Positions 1 to 7,524 of a DNA stretch of 22,039 nt are shown here, one piece after another. This stretch comes from Streptomyces griseus subsp. griseus (GTDB lineage: Bacteria; Actinomycetota; Actinomycetes; Streptomycetales; Streptomycetaceae). Where the stretch lies: positions 1-22,039 of the forward strand of contig NZ_JOJE01000066.1 of the NCBI RefSeq assembly GCF_000720255.1, written 5' to 3'. How positions within the stretch are numbered: position 1 is the first letter of the stretch; the number at the start of each line of letters is the position of its first letter. The notes under the pieces were generated by a model, which worked only from the letters and a program-made list of their open reading frames with translations, searched no databases and was not told where the DNA came from. Position numbers and translations under genes: made by a program.

Positions 1-63
1 CGCAAAACGCTCGGCTGGAGAACCCCAGCCGAGCGCCTGCGTGATCTACTGACAGCCGCGTAA
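1..63 (+). CDS. IS30-family transposase, C-terminal end (cut by window edge)
   Basis: Frame 1 is open from the first base and ends at TAA 61-63, giving 20 residues that include KTLGW and TPAERL and finish LLTAA. This matches the conserved tail of actinobacterial IS30-family DDE transposases (N-x-R-P-R-K-T-L-G-W-x-T-P-A-E). In the family the C-terminal strand and helix close the catalytic core that cuts and joins the IS30 ends. The catalytic residues lie outside the window, so whether the element is intact cannot be judged. The codons also form an 11-bp hairpin (8-18 with 25-35), probably a by-product of the coding sequence. Confidence 0.8.
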   Translation, partial: RKTLGWRTPAERLRDLLTAA

Positions 64-70
64 ACCATCA

Positions 71-98
71 GGTGTTGCGAGGACCCCGAGAATCCGCC
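71..98. repeat. probable right terminal inverted repeat of the IS30 element
   Basis: Eight bases after the transposase stop the sequence begins GGTGTTGCGAGGACC and ends AATCCGCC, which resembles the GGTGTTGCGACGACC-type ends I associate with Streptomyces IS30 elements. The position just outside the transposase 3' end fits. The matching left end is outside the window, so this rests on family resemblance only. Confidence 0.4.
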
Positions 99-116
99 GG
101 GAGGGTGGGGGCGTTG

Positions 117-299
117 TCACGCGGGTTCGTCGTCCGGCGGCGACCAGTCCGGTTCGCGGAACGGGCGCGGCGACAACCAGAACGGCGGCGGGTCGGCCTC
201 GTCGGGCATGGCTCGCACTCCAGTTCGGTTGCGGCTTTCCCGCTGGGCTTGCAGCAGGATGCGGATGCGCTGCGAGATCGCCTCCGAGCTTGACGATCT
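117..299 (-). pseudogene. degenerate minus-strand accessory gene fragment, function unknown
   Basis: Reading leftward, an open frame runs from a TGA at 300-302 to TGA 117-119. Its last 30 codons begin at ATG 209 and encode a proline- and acid-rich tail (MPDEADPPPFW, then SPPDDEPA). The upstream part reads EAISQRIRILLQAQRES, a helix-like composition. The in-frame stop just upstream and the lack of a ribosome site suggest a decayed gene. I do not recognise the family. It lies between two IS remnants and could be plasmid- or phage-derived. Confidence 0.25.
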
Positions 300-468
300 T
301 CACGTGAACGAGACCTCGCCCGGAATGGCCGCTGTCGCCCGCGACCTCGCGAAGGCGATCGACGCCACCGACGCCCCGACTGCCAAAGCAGTTGCTGCCC
401 GCGAGGCTGTCCGCGCGGACGTGACCGCCCACCCATTCGACGCCCAAACCGACAGCCCCGGACCGTAA
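286..468 (+). pseudogene. plus-strand accessory gene fragment, phage/plasmid-like
   Basis: The frame contains an amphipathic stretch, ELDDLHVNETSPGMAAVARD, followed by LAKAIDATDAPTAKAVAARE, then loses protein-like composition before TAA 466-468. The ETSPGMAAVA...AIDAT...APTAKAVAARE pattern recalls small terminase-associated or hypothetical proteins of actinobacterial phages and mobile plasmids. This is weak recognition from memory only. There is no start codon with a ribosome site, so it is treated as a remnant. Confidence 0.3.
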
Positions 469-520
469 GGGCCCCGTCGGCTGCTGGCCCCAGCCCCGCT
501 ACCGCCACCCCGCACCCTCA

Positions 521-805
521 GTGGCTACCCTTGCCACCGGCCTCGGGCAGGAGGCGTTCACCTCCATCACCGGGCGGCAGGGCTCGCGCGGCGAGTTACG
601 TTCCCGCTTTGCCGCCGTGCGCGTCCGCCCTGCCGACAACGCCGTCGAACGTCCCATCCGGGCTGCCGCCTCGGCCGAACGGGGCTGGTGGGACGGCATC
701 CTGCCCGACTGCTGGCTGCTGGCTGCTGGCTGCTGGCTGCTGGCTGCTGGTCGAGTGGCCGGAAGAGGCCGAGACTCCCACCGATTGCTTTCTCCCTCCC
801 CGGCT
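521..805 (+). pseudogene. IS701-family transposase fragment, frameshifted
   Basis: The first segment reads VATLATGLGQEAF, GRQGSRGELRSRFAAVRVRP and then DCWLL. After a change of frame the sequence continues LLVEWPEEAETPTDCFL. Together these match the middle of IS701-type DDE transposases (family pattern W-R-E-G-S-R-G-x-M-R-S-R-F-A-x-V-R-V-R-P, then E-W-L-L-V-E-W-P-x-x-x-x-x-P-T-x-Y-x-L-S-T-L-P). Both ends of the protein are missing. The shift of frame coincides exactly with the 7-bp repeat at 709-750: if the ancestor had two units, six units add 28 bases and move the frame by one. The remnant cannot encode an active enzyme. Confidence 0.75.
709..750 (+). repeat. six perfect tandem copies of CTGCTGG
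   Basis: Six head-to-tail copies of the 7-bp unit CTGCTGG lie inside the IS701 transposase fragment. The transposase consensus at this point (C-W-L-L-V-E-W) needs only two copies. The four extra copies are best explained by replication slippage and account for the frameshift. Confidence 0.9.
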
Positions 806-828
806 TGGTAAACCTACAGGTCAGAGCC

Positions 829-1740
829 CTACTCCGGCGGTGTCGGGGTGTCGTGCGTGCGGTACATCGCCTGGACGTCCAGCTCCAGTTGGACTGTGGG
901 GCCGACCACGGCGATGCCGCGCGCCAGCATGGTCCGCCAGTTGAGGGTGTAGTCCTCGCGGTGCAGTTCCGCCGTGGCGAGGGCCGCGCAGCGCAACTCC
1001 TCGCCGTAGCCGCCGTTGACGGTGCCCAGGTATGTCGTGTGCAGCGACACCGACCGGCTCACACCGTGCATGGTCAGGCTGCCCAGCAGCGTCCACTTGC
1101 TGCCGCCGCGGTAGGCGAACCGGCTGCTCACGAAGTCGATGTACGGGTAGCGGTCGACGTCGAGGAAGTCGCCGGACCGCAGGTGGGTGTCGCGCGTGTT
1201 GTTGCCCGTGTTGATGCTGGAGGCGTCGATGCGGACGTGGACGCGGGACTGGGTCATGTCCTGGGCGACCTGGAGACCGCCCTCGAAGCGTTCGAAGCGG
1301 CCGTGCACATGGGCCATGCCGACATGTTTGGCGATGAAGCGGATCGCCGTGTGCGGCGGGTCGAAGAGCCAGGTGCCCGGGGCCGGGAGTTCGAGCGCCC
1401 GCGCGGACTGGAGCCACACGCGCTCCGAGGCCGGTCCGGTGTCCGCGAGGACCTCGACGGTCTCGCGGTGCGGTTCGAGGCCCTCGGCCGCGATCAGCAG
1501 GCTGTAGCTCCCCGGCGGCAGCACGGCCGTGAAGTAGCCGTACGGGTCCGTGGTGCCCCGTGCGGCGACCTGGTGGCTGCGCAGTTCCGTCACCGTCACG
1601 TCGGCCGCGCCCATGGGCTGGTTCACGGGGTCCAGGACCTCGCGGACGATCACGCCCGCGCCGGCCGGGACGGGGAACGCGGGGCCCGCGGCGCCTCCGG
1701 TGGCACGCTGGAATCGCCGCCGGAGCAGTCCGAGGGGCAT
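829..1740 (-). CDS. YceI family protein with N-terminal CnaB/carboxypeptidase-regulatory-like domain
   Basis: The product is 303 residues. The N-terminal part (about 25-110) looks like a beta-sandwich of the carboxypeptidase-regulatory/CnaB type, with a GTTDPYGYF turn and LPPGSYSLLI. The C-terminal half (about 120-295) is a YceI lipocalin-like barrel, with FDPPHTAIRF near its start and the SLTMHGVSRSVSL motif. YceI proteins bind isoprenoid-like or other hydrophobic ligands, and many are exported. I see no signal peptide here, so a cytoplasmic location is likely. ATG 1740 is chosen because GGAAAGG lies 8 bases before it; a GTG three codons upstream (1749) is possible. It is last in the catabolic operon, 45 bp after maleylacetate reductase. 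Its role there is unknown, with binding of an aromatic substrate being one idea. Confidence 0.85.
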   Translation of the reverse strand: MPLGLLRRRFQRATGGAAGPAFPVPAGAGVIVREVLDPVNQPMGAADVTVTELRSHQVAARGTTDPYGYFTAVLPPGSYSLLIAAEGLEPHRETVEVLADTGPASERVWLQSARALELPAPGTWLFDPPHTAIRFIAKHVGMAHVHGRFERFEGGLQVAQDMTQSRVHVRIDASSINTGNNTRDTHLRSGDFLDVDRYPYIDFVSSRFAYRGGSKWTLLGSLTMHGVSRSVSLHTTYLGTVNGGYGEELRCAALATAELHREDYTLNWRTMLARGIAVVGPTVQLELDVQAMYRTHDTPTPPE

Positions 1741-1762
1741 GGGGTTCACCTTTCCTTGGTTC

Positions 1763-1796
1763 GTTCAGTACGTCGTCGGCCGCGTTCAGTACGTCG
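1763..1796. repeat. 13-bp direct repeat GTTCAGTACGTCG, 21-bp period
   Basis: GTTCAGTACGTCG occurs at 1763-1775 and again at 1784-1796. The right copy holds the stop codon and last codons of maleylacetate reductase, and the left copy lies in the gap before the YceI gene. It looks like a short tandem duplication of the gene end with no obvious function. Confidence 0.7.
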
Positions 1797-2853
1797 CCCG
1801 AGGCCGTCCGCCCTCGTACGCCGCCCGCAGCACCGCCCGTACGCCCTCCGCGGTGACCTCCCGCGGGTTGGGGTACGCCTGCCCGGTCGCCGCGTCCGCA
1901 GCCACGTCCAGGTCGGATTCCTCGAGGCCCAGTTCGGCCAACGAGCGGGGCGCCCCGAGGCGGCCGGACAGCTCCCACAGGGCGTTCGGGGCGTCGTCGG
2001 TGCTCAGGGCCCGGCCGAGCGCGGTGAGGGCCGCGGGCGCGGCGGACGCGTTGTAGGCGAGAGCGTACGGCAGGACGACCGTGTGGGTCTCGGCGTGCGG
2101 CAGGCCGAAGGTGCCCCCGAGGACATGGCACAGCTTGTGGTGCAGGCCCATGGTGCCGGCGCCGAGCGCGGTCCCGCAGAGCCAGGCACCGTAGAGGGCG
2201 CGGCCGCGGGCGTCCAGGTCCGCGGGGTCGGCCGCGACATCCGGCAGGGCGCCCGCCATGGCCCGTACGCCCTCCTCGGCCGTCAGCGCCAGCAGCGGCG
2301 AGGCGTCCGGCGCGTACAGTGCCTCGGCCGCGTGGGCGACGGCGTTGATGCCGCTGGTCACGGACAGGGCGACCGGGAGCGTCAGGGTGAGTTCGGGGTC
2401 GTAGACGACGCTGCGCGGCAGGACCGACGGGTCGCGGCCGGTGCGCTTGGCGCCGTGCTCGGTGAGGCCCCAGACGGGCGTCATCTCCGAACCGGCGTAC
2501 GTCGTCGGCACCGCGATCAGCGGCAGCCCGGTGCGCAGGGCGATCGCCTTGCCGAGGCCGATCGCCGAGCCGCCCCCGACGGCCACGCAGCCGTCGGCGC
2601 CCGCGGCGCGCGCCACCTGCACGGCCCGGTCGGCCACCTCCACCGGCACGTGCATCCGGGCCTCGGCGTGCAGCCCGGCCGAGGTCGCGCCGAGCGCCGC
2701 GGCGACGGCCCGGGCGGTGTCCGCGCCGCGTGCCCCGCAGATCACCAACAGCCGCCGCAGACCCAGCCGTTCGGCCTCGTCGGGGACCGCGGTGACCGAG
2801 GAGCCGGGTCGCAGGACGACCCGCGTGGGCGGGGACTCGTGGACGAACTCCAT
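1786..2853 (-). CDS. maleylacetate reductase (iron-containing alcohol dehydrogenase family)
   Basis: The 355-residue product should reduce maleylacetate to 3-oxoadipate with NAD(P)H, the step after hydroxyquinol ring cleavage. It has the two-domain group III alcohol dehydrogenase layout. The nucleotide-binding half shows VAVGGGSAIGLGKAIAL and the following LIAVPTTYAGSEMTPVWG. The helical half shows HHKLCHVLGGTFGLPHAETH, the conserved histidine region, typical of maleylacetate reductases. Length fits the family (about 350-360). Start ATG 2853 overlaps the dioxygenase stop by one base (TGATG), indicating translational coupling. The preceding dioxygenase makes its substrate, which supports the assignment. 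Confidence 0.93.
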   Translation of the reverse strand: MEFVHESPPTRVVLRPGSSVTAVPDEAERLGLRRLLVICGARGADTARAVAAALGATSAGLHAEARMHVPVEVADRAVQVARAAGADGCVAVGGGSAIGLGKAIALRTGLPLIAVPTTYAGSEMTPVWGLTEHGAKRTGRDPSVLPRSVVYDPELTLTLPVALSVTSGINAVAHAAEALYAPDASPLLALTAEEGVRAMAGALPDVAADPADLDARGRALYGAWLCGTALGAGTMGLHHKLCHVLGGTFGLPHAETHTVVLPYALAYNASAAPAALTALGRALSTDDAPNALWELSGRLGAPRSLAELGLEESDLDVAADAATGQAYPNPREVTAEGVRAVLRAAYEGGRPRATY

Positions 2854-3722
2854 CACGTGCGCTCCGGGGTGAGTACGAGGTCGAAGCGCGCGTGCCTGAA
2901 CGGGTTCGGGATGCCGAACTCCCTTGCCAGGGCCGGGTCGTCGGTGTCGGCGAAGTCCTGGACGAGGCTCTCCTTGACCGCGAACACGGCGTCGGAGTCG
3001 AGGTGGTCGCTGCCCGCCACGAAGATGTGCGTGGTGACCGGCACATGCCCCGGGGCCGAGGCGATGAAGTGGATGTGCGCGGGGCGGTAGGGCTCCCGGC
3101 CCGTGGCCCGCAGCAGGTCCCCGACGGGGCCGTCGGTGGGGATCGGGTAGGGGCTCGGCACACAGGTACGGAACCAGAAGCGGCCCTCGGCGTCGGCCGT
3201 GAACAGGCCCCGTCCGTTGCCCGGTGGCTGCACGTCCGGCTGCTGCACGTCGTAGAAGCCCTCGGCGTTCGCCTGCCAGACGTCGAGGACGGCGCCGGGC
3301 AGCGGGGTGCCGTCCCGGGACAGCACGCGCCCGCTCACCACGCACGGCTCACCGCCGCCGGCCAGGTCGATGTCCGCGCCGAGCACGCGGGCCGGGGACT
3401 CGGTCATGTGGAAGGGGCCGAGCACCGTCGACTCCGTCGCACCGCCGTCGCGGTCGCTGTTGATCGTCTCGACGAGCATGGAGACGCCGAGCACGTCGGA
3501 CAGGAGGACGAACTCCTGACGGGTGTCCGTGCAGGTCTGCCCGGTCGTCGTCAGGAAGTCGACGGCCTTCTCCCACTCCGCCATGGTCGGCTCCGTCTCG
3601 CGGACGAAGGCGTGCAGGTGGCGGGTGAGGGAGGCGAGCAGCTCACGCAGCCTGGGGTCGGCCGTGCCGTCGAGGCTGTCGACGACCGCGTCGGTGATGC
3701 GGGTGGTGAATTCGGTGGTCAT
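2853..3722 (-). CDS. hydroxyquinol 1,2-dioxygenase (intradiol ring-cleavage)
   Basis: The 289-residue enzyme should cleave hydroxyquinol (1,2,4-benzenetriol) between its vicinal hydroxyls to give maleylacetate, using non-haem Fe(III). The N-terminal dimerisation helices (about 1-100) are followed by LGPFHM and the catalytic beta-sandwich. The four expected iron ligands are present: Tyr157 (EGFYD), Tyr192 (SPYPIPTDGPVG), His216 and His218 (PAHIHF). The ITDAVVDSL start and PYPIPTDGPVGDLL favour hydroxyquinol over catechol or protocatechuate dioxygenase. ATG 3722 has GGAAGGA 7 bases upstream. A longer frame starting at 3746 overlaps the hydroxylase stop and is less likely. It sits 16 bp after the hydroxylase and one base from the reductase. 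Confidence 0.93.
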   Translation of the reverse strand: MTTEFTTRITDAVVDSLDGTADPRLRELLASLTRHLHAFVRETEPTMAEWEKAVDFLTTTGQTCTDTRQEFVLLSDVLGVSMLVETINSDRDGGATESTVLGPFHMTESPARVLGADIDLAGGGEPCVVSGRVLSRDGTPLPGAVLDVWQANAEGFYDVQQPDVQPPGNGRGLFTADAEGRFWFRTCVPSPYPIPTDGPVGDLLRATGREPYRPAHIHFIASAPGHVPVTTHIFVAGSDHLDSDAVFAVKESLVQDFADTDDPALAREFGIPNPFRHARFDLVLTPERT

Positions 3723-3738
3723 GTCGGGGTCCTTCCCG

Positions 3739-5505
3739 TCACGCATGTCCGAGGATCCGCCGCACCGCCCCGGTCAGCAACCGTTCCGCGTCCTCGCCGG
3801 AGGCGGCCGCCGTCGCGTGCCGGAAGGCGACGTACCCGTCCGGCCGTACCAGCAGGGCTCCCCCGTCGGCGACCTCGCTGAGCCGCGACCAGTCGCCGTA
3901 CGGGTCCTCGTACTCCTGTCCGGGTCCGATGACGACGGTCGCGATCTCCAGGTCCTGGACCGCGGCCGCGCGCAGCCAGTGCGAGCCGCCGATGCCGGTG
4001 ATCAGGGTGAAGCGGCCCCGGCCGACGGTGTCGAGGGTGGACAGCCTGCGGGTGTCCGAGGTGATCCAGGCGTGCGGGAGCTTGGCGCCGGGGCGGGAGG
4101 TGGGCTGGTGGTACAGCTCGGGGTCGCGTTCGAAACCGGGGTCGGGGGTGCCGTCGGCGACGACCGCGGCGGAGCTTTCGGCGCTGTAGCGCTGGTTGAG
4201 GTCGACGCCGTGCGCGTTGAACTCGTACACCTTGAAGGCGATCGCCTCGCGCAGACGCGCCCGCTGCTTCTGTGCCGCCTCGGTGTCCTGCTTGCGGGCG
4301 TCGATGTTGGCCCACAGCTGCTCGGGGGTCTGCGGGGAGAGCCCGTCGAGTGCTTCGAAGATCGGGGCGGTCTCGCCGATGGACTTGTTGGCGCGGGTGA
4401 CGATCTGCCTGCCGATGGGGGCGCGTTCGGCGGTGTAGGTGTCCAGCAGCTTGGGGGACGCGGTGCCGTCGAGGACGAGCTTGAGCTTCCAGGCCAGGTT
4501 GTAGGAGTCCTGGATGGAGGTGTTGGAGCCGAGGCCGTTGGACGGCGGGTGCCGGTGCGTGGCGTCCCCGGCGCAGAACACACGGCCGTTCGCGTACGTC
4601 TCGGCGTACATCTCGTTCACGGTCCAGGCCGAGGACGACTTGATGGTCACCGGGATCTCGTCGTCGCCGACCAGCTTGCGGACGACCGCCTCGGCGTACT
4701 CGGTGGTCAGGTCGGGGGCACCGGCGGTGACGTCGTACCCCCAGACGATCAGCCACTCGTTCCAGGGCCGCACACAGCGCACCAGGCCCGCGCCGATGCC
4801 GCCGACCGTGGCGCCGGGGGCCAGCACCCAGTAGAGGGTGGAGGGCCGGTGGGCGGTGTACTCGCTCAGATCCGCGTCGAAGACGATGTTGACGCTGCCG
4901 GCCACCCCCATCTTGCCGCCCATCGGCAGCCCGGCGTCCTCGGCGACCTGCGAACGGCCGCCGTCGGCGCCGATGAGGTAGCGGGCGCGGATGGTGTACG
5001 TGTCGCCGCGCAGCCGGTCCTCGACGGTGACGGTGACGCCCAGGTCGTCCTGGACGAAGGACCGGTAGACGGTGCTGAAACGCAGGTTCGTGCCCCGGGC
5101 GACCGCCGCGTCCATGAGCACGGGCTCCATGAGGTGCTGGGGCATGTCGCACATGCGGGTGGGGCTGGCGAGTTCGTGCGCGGCCTGCACCAGCGGGTCG
5201 TTGCCCCATGAGCGGATCCGGCCGAGCTCCTCGCCGGCGAGGCTGGTGCAGAAGGTCGTGTCGCCCATCAGATGCTGCGGGGTGGCCTTGGCGACGACGT
5301 CGTCCTCGACGCCGAGGTCCCGCAGCACCTCCATGGTGCGCTGGTTGGTGATGTGCGCCCGGGGGGTGTCGGCGAGGCTCGCGTAGCGGGTGACCACGAT
5401 GTTGGGTACGCCGTAGGTGCTCAGCGCGAGCGCGGCGGAGGCACCCGCGGGACCACTGCCCACGATGAGGACGTCGGTCACGACATCGGGCTCGACGGTG
5501 TGCAC
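3739..5505 (-). CDS. FAD-dependent aromatic hydroxylase (phenol 2-monooxygenase/TfdB/resorcinol hydroxylase type)
   Basis: The 588-residue flavoprotein is likely to hydroxylate a phenolic substrate using NAD(P)H and O2. The N-terminal dinucleotide fold carries VLIVGSGPAGASAAL (about 13-27). The DG motif is YLIGADGGRSQVAEDAGLP (about 160-180). The FAD-ribityl motif is RVFCAGDATHRHPPSNGLG (about 310-330), and a thioredoxin-like C-terminal domain follows. Its length and the SLADTPRAHITNQRTMEV segment resemble 2,4-dichlorophenol 6-monooxygenase-like enzymes. Position before hydroxyquinol dioxygenase suggests that the product is hydroxyquinol, so resorcinol or a para-substituted phenol is the probable substrate. 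GTG 5505 is chosen because GGAG lies 7 bases before it and because the longer open frame upstream runs through the intergenic region. First gene of the operon. Confidence 0.88.
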   Translation of the reverse strand: MHTVEPDVVTDVLIVGSGPAGASAALALSTYGVPNIVVTRYASLADTPRAHITNQRTMEVLRDLGVEDDVVAKATPQHLMGDTTFCTSLAGEELGRIRSWGNDPLVQAAHELASPTRMCDMPQHLMEPVLMDAAVARGTNLRFSTVYRSFVQDDLGVTVTVEDRLRGDTYTIRARYLIGADGGRSQVAEDAGLPMGGKMGVAGSVNIVFDADLSEYTAHRPSTLYWVLAPGATVGGIGAGLVRCVRPWNEWLIVWGYDVTAGAPDLTTEYAEAVVRKLVGDDEIPVTIKSSSAWTVNEMYAETYANGRVFCAGDATHRHPPSNGLGSNTSIQDSYNLAWKLKLVLDGTASPKLLDTYTAERAPIGRQIVTRANKSIGETAPIFEALDGLSPQTPEQLWANIDARKQDTEAAQKQRARLREAIAFKVYEFNAHGVDLNQRYSAESSAAVVADGTPDPGFERDPELYHQPTSRPGAKLPHAWITSDTRRLSTLDTVGRGRFTLITGIGGSHWLRAAAVQDLEIATVVIGPGQEYEDPYGDWSRLSEVADGGALLVRPDGYVAFRHATAAASGEDAERLLTGAVRRILGHA

Positions 5506-5575
5506 GGGAACGCTCCAGGGAATGAGAAAAGGCACCGACCGTCCAAGATCATGGAGCGGGCTGCGGAAGTGTGGG

Positions 5576-5592
5576 TGTCTCAATACGAGACA
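5576..5592. promoter_or_regulatory. perfect palindrome TGTCTC-AATAC-GAGACA, probable regulator binding site
   Basis: The 6-bp arms are perfectly complementary around a 5-bp AT-rich centre. The site lies between the divergent hydroxylase operon (start 5505) and the GAF/Fis regulator gene (start 5651). Its right end is 20 bp from the proposed -35 of the regulator promoter. Fis-type activators bind as dimers to such dyads. That the neighbouring regulator binds here is inference. Confidence 0.6.
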
Positions 5593-5612
5593 GCGCGCCA
5601 CGGGGCTGGTCG

Positions 5613-5640
5613 TTGCGCGTTCAACCTCGCCGGGTACGGT
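5613..5640 (+). promoter_or_regulatory. putative promoter of the GAF/Fis regulator (near-leaderless)
   Basis: TTGCGC (5613-5618) and TACGGT (5635-5640) are spaced by 16 bp, matching the HrdB-type housekeeping consensus reasonably well. The predicted transcription start (about 5647) falls within a few bases of the GTG at 5651, and no Shine-Dalgarno sequence is visible, so translation is probably leaderless. Confidence 0.5.
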
Positions 5641-5650
5641 GATTCGTGTC

Positions 5651-7420
5651 GTGACCACCACAGAGCAACCTCCGGTTCCGGCCCTCGACTCGCTGCGCAG
5701 GGCCCGCGAGCTGTTCCTGCTGGGCCGTCGGCTGCCCGACGGCACACCGGAGGACGTCGTCGCGGCATGGAAGCGCGCCCGGTTCTTCGGCGTACGACAT
5801 GACGCGCGGGGTGGGGAGGACAGGCCCGACTCACCGGCCGCACCGGACTCCCCGGCCGCACCGGAGCCTTCCGCACGACCGGCCGACTCCGCCCTGCTGA
5901 CCGCGGCGCGGCCCGTGCTGGAACGGATCGCTCCGGCACTGGGCTCCGAGCGGACCACGCTCGTCCTCACCGACGAGCGGCTACGGGTCCTGTGGGCGAC
6001 CGGGCACGCACCGGACGCCCCCTACCGCCGCAACCTCTCCGAACAACTGGTCGGCCCCAACAGCGCGGCCCGCGCGTTGCACACCCGCCGCCGCGCCGAG
6101 GTGCACGGCCCCGAGCACTTCCTCGACCTCTGGCAGAACGTCTCGGCGGTCAGCGTGCCGGTCCTGGCACCCGAGACCGGGCGGACGCTGGGCACGGTGA
6201 CGGTGCTCAGCGTGCTCTCCCCCGAGCGGCGGCCGCATCCCGGGGCCTCGCTCGCCGAGGCCGCCGCATGCGCCGTCGAGGCGGAACTTCTCGCCCGGTC
6301 GCAGGCGGCGGAACGGGTGCTGCTGGACGCCTACCTGCGGGCGGTACGCGACCGCGGGCACGCCGTCGTCGCCGTCGACGGACGCAGCCGGCTGGTCAGC
6401 GAGGCCGCGGGACGGCTGCTGTCACCGCAGGCCCTGGAGACGCTGGAGCGCGGCGTGGCCGCGCTGCTGCGGGCCGGGGCGCCCTGGACCTCGTACACCG
6501 TGCAACTCCCGGACGGCGCGGGCCGTTCCGCGACGGTCCGGCCGGTCTCCCACCTCGGCTCGGTCATCGGCGCGGTCGCCGTACTGGAGCCACTGGGACC
6601 GCCGACCCCACCCACATCGACGTCGGCCGAGCGGACGGTCCTGAAACTGGCCGGCCGATCGGTCCCCTGGCGCCATGCGGTCGACCGCGCGACGGACCTG
6701 GCCCGGTCGCCCGAACCCCTGCTGCTCGTCGGAGAGCGCGGCACCGGGAAGACCTCGCTCGCACGGGAACTGCTCACGGAGAACCCGCTCACCGTGGACG
6801 CGGCGAACGACGAACTCAGCGCCGCAGTCGACGCGTTGACCGACGGCCGCACCCTCCTGATCCGCCATGCCGAACGCCTCACCCAGCCCGACGTGGCAAC
6901 CCTCAACTCGCTGCTCGACGCACGCCCCGGTCCTTCCCTCCTGCTGACCTACACCCCCGGAACACCCGTGGGCCCCTGCCTCCAACGCCTCCTGGACACC
7001 CTGGCCGCGCGCTCGGTCACCCTGCCCGCGCTGCGCGAACGCCCCGAGGACATCAGGGAGTTGCTCACCGCCCTGAGCCCCGGACCCGTACCGGGACGCC
7101 CTCCGCTCACCTGGACCCTGGACGCGCTGCGCGCGCTGGAACAGCACCCCTGGCCCGGCAACGTCACGGAACTGGCCCACCTGGTCCGCGCCTTGTCCGA
7201 ACACCGGCGCGTGACGGGCCCCGTCCGCCGCGACGAACTCCCCGACCCGGTACGTGAGGGCCCGGCGAGCCGACAGCTCAGCCCCATGGAACACGCCGAA
7301 CGCACCGCCATCCTGGAAGCCCTCAGCCGCCACGGCGGCAACAAGTCCCACACGGCGGCAGCCCTGGGCATAGCGCGCGCCACCCTCTACCGGAAACTCC
7401 GGGGCTACCGGGAAGCGTGA
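5651..7420 (+). CDS. GAF domain, AAA-like, Fis-type HTH transcriptional regulator of the hydroxyquinol operon
   Basis: The 589-residue protein resembles AcoR/NtrC-like activators. A GAF sensor domain spans roughly 85-210 (ERTTLVLTDERLRVLWATG, then NLSEQLVGPNSAARAL). An AAA-like domain spans roughly 330-500, with an intact Walker A (GERGTGKTS) and LPALRERPEDI and HPWPGNVTEL near its end. A Fis helix-turn-helix closes it (GGNKSHTAAALGIARATLYRKL). The AAA part is short, the Walker B acidic pair is replaced (LLIRHAERL), and no GAFTGA loop is present, so it should not act on sigma-54. This suits streptomycetes, which lack that factor. Divergence from the hydroxylase operon suggests it senses the aromatic substrate. 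Start GTG 5651 gives VTTTEQ; the upstream open frame crosses the control region. Confidence 0.88.
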   Translation: MTTTEQPPVPALDSLRRARELFLLGRRLPDGTPEDVVAAWKRARFFGVRHDARGGEDRPDSPAAPDSPAAPEPSARPADSALLTAARPVLERIAPALGSERTTLVLTDERLRVLWATGHAPDAPYRRNLSEQLVGPNSAARALHTRRRAEVHGPEHFLDLWQNVSAVSVPVLAPETGRTLGTVTVLSVLSPERRPHPGASLAEAAACAVEAELLARSQAAERVLLDAYLRAVRDRGHAVVAVDGRSRLVSEAAGRLLSPQALETLERGVAALLRAGAPWTSYTVQLPDGAGRSATVRPVSHLGSVIGAVAVLEPLGPPTPPTSTSAERTVLKLAGRSVPWRHAVDRATDLARSPEPLLLVGERGTGKTSLARELLTENPLTVDAANDELSAAVDALTDGRTLLIRHAERLTQPDVATLNSLLDARPGPSLLLTYTPGTPVGPCLQRLLDTLAARSVTLPALRERPEDIRELLTALSPGPVPGRPPLTWTLDALRALEQHPWPGNVTELAHLVRALSEHRRVTGPVRRDELPDPVREGPASRQLSPMEHAERTAILEALSRHGGNKSHTAAALGIARATLYRKLRGYREA

Positions 7421-7524
7421 ACGCACTGGCCTGGTCAGGGGGCGCGGCGACGGACCCAGGCCCACTCCGGCGTTTCTCGGCGAGTACGACGATCCGTACG
7501 GCGGGCTCCTGATCCGCCTCGTGT

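Noticed and set aside
8..35. 11-bp hairpin with a TTTT tail on the minus strand, terminator-like
   Set aside because: It lies within the conserved codons of the IS30 transposase (LGWRTPAER), so the symmetry is more likely a coding by-product. No convincing minus-strand gene ends here.
688..3090. 800-codon plus-strand open frame and a 780-codon minus-strand frame over the same region
   Set aside because: Both are third-position GC shadows of the YceI, maleylacetate reductase and dioxygenase genes, with arginine/glycine-rich composition and no family resemblance.
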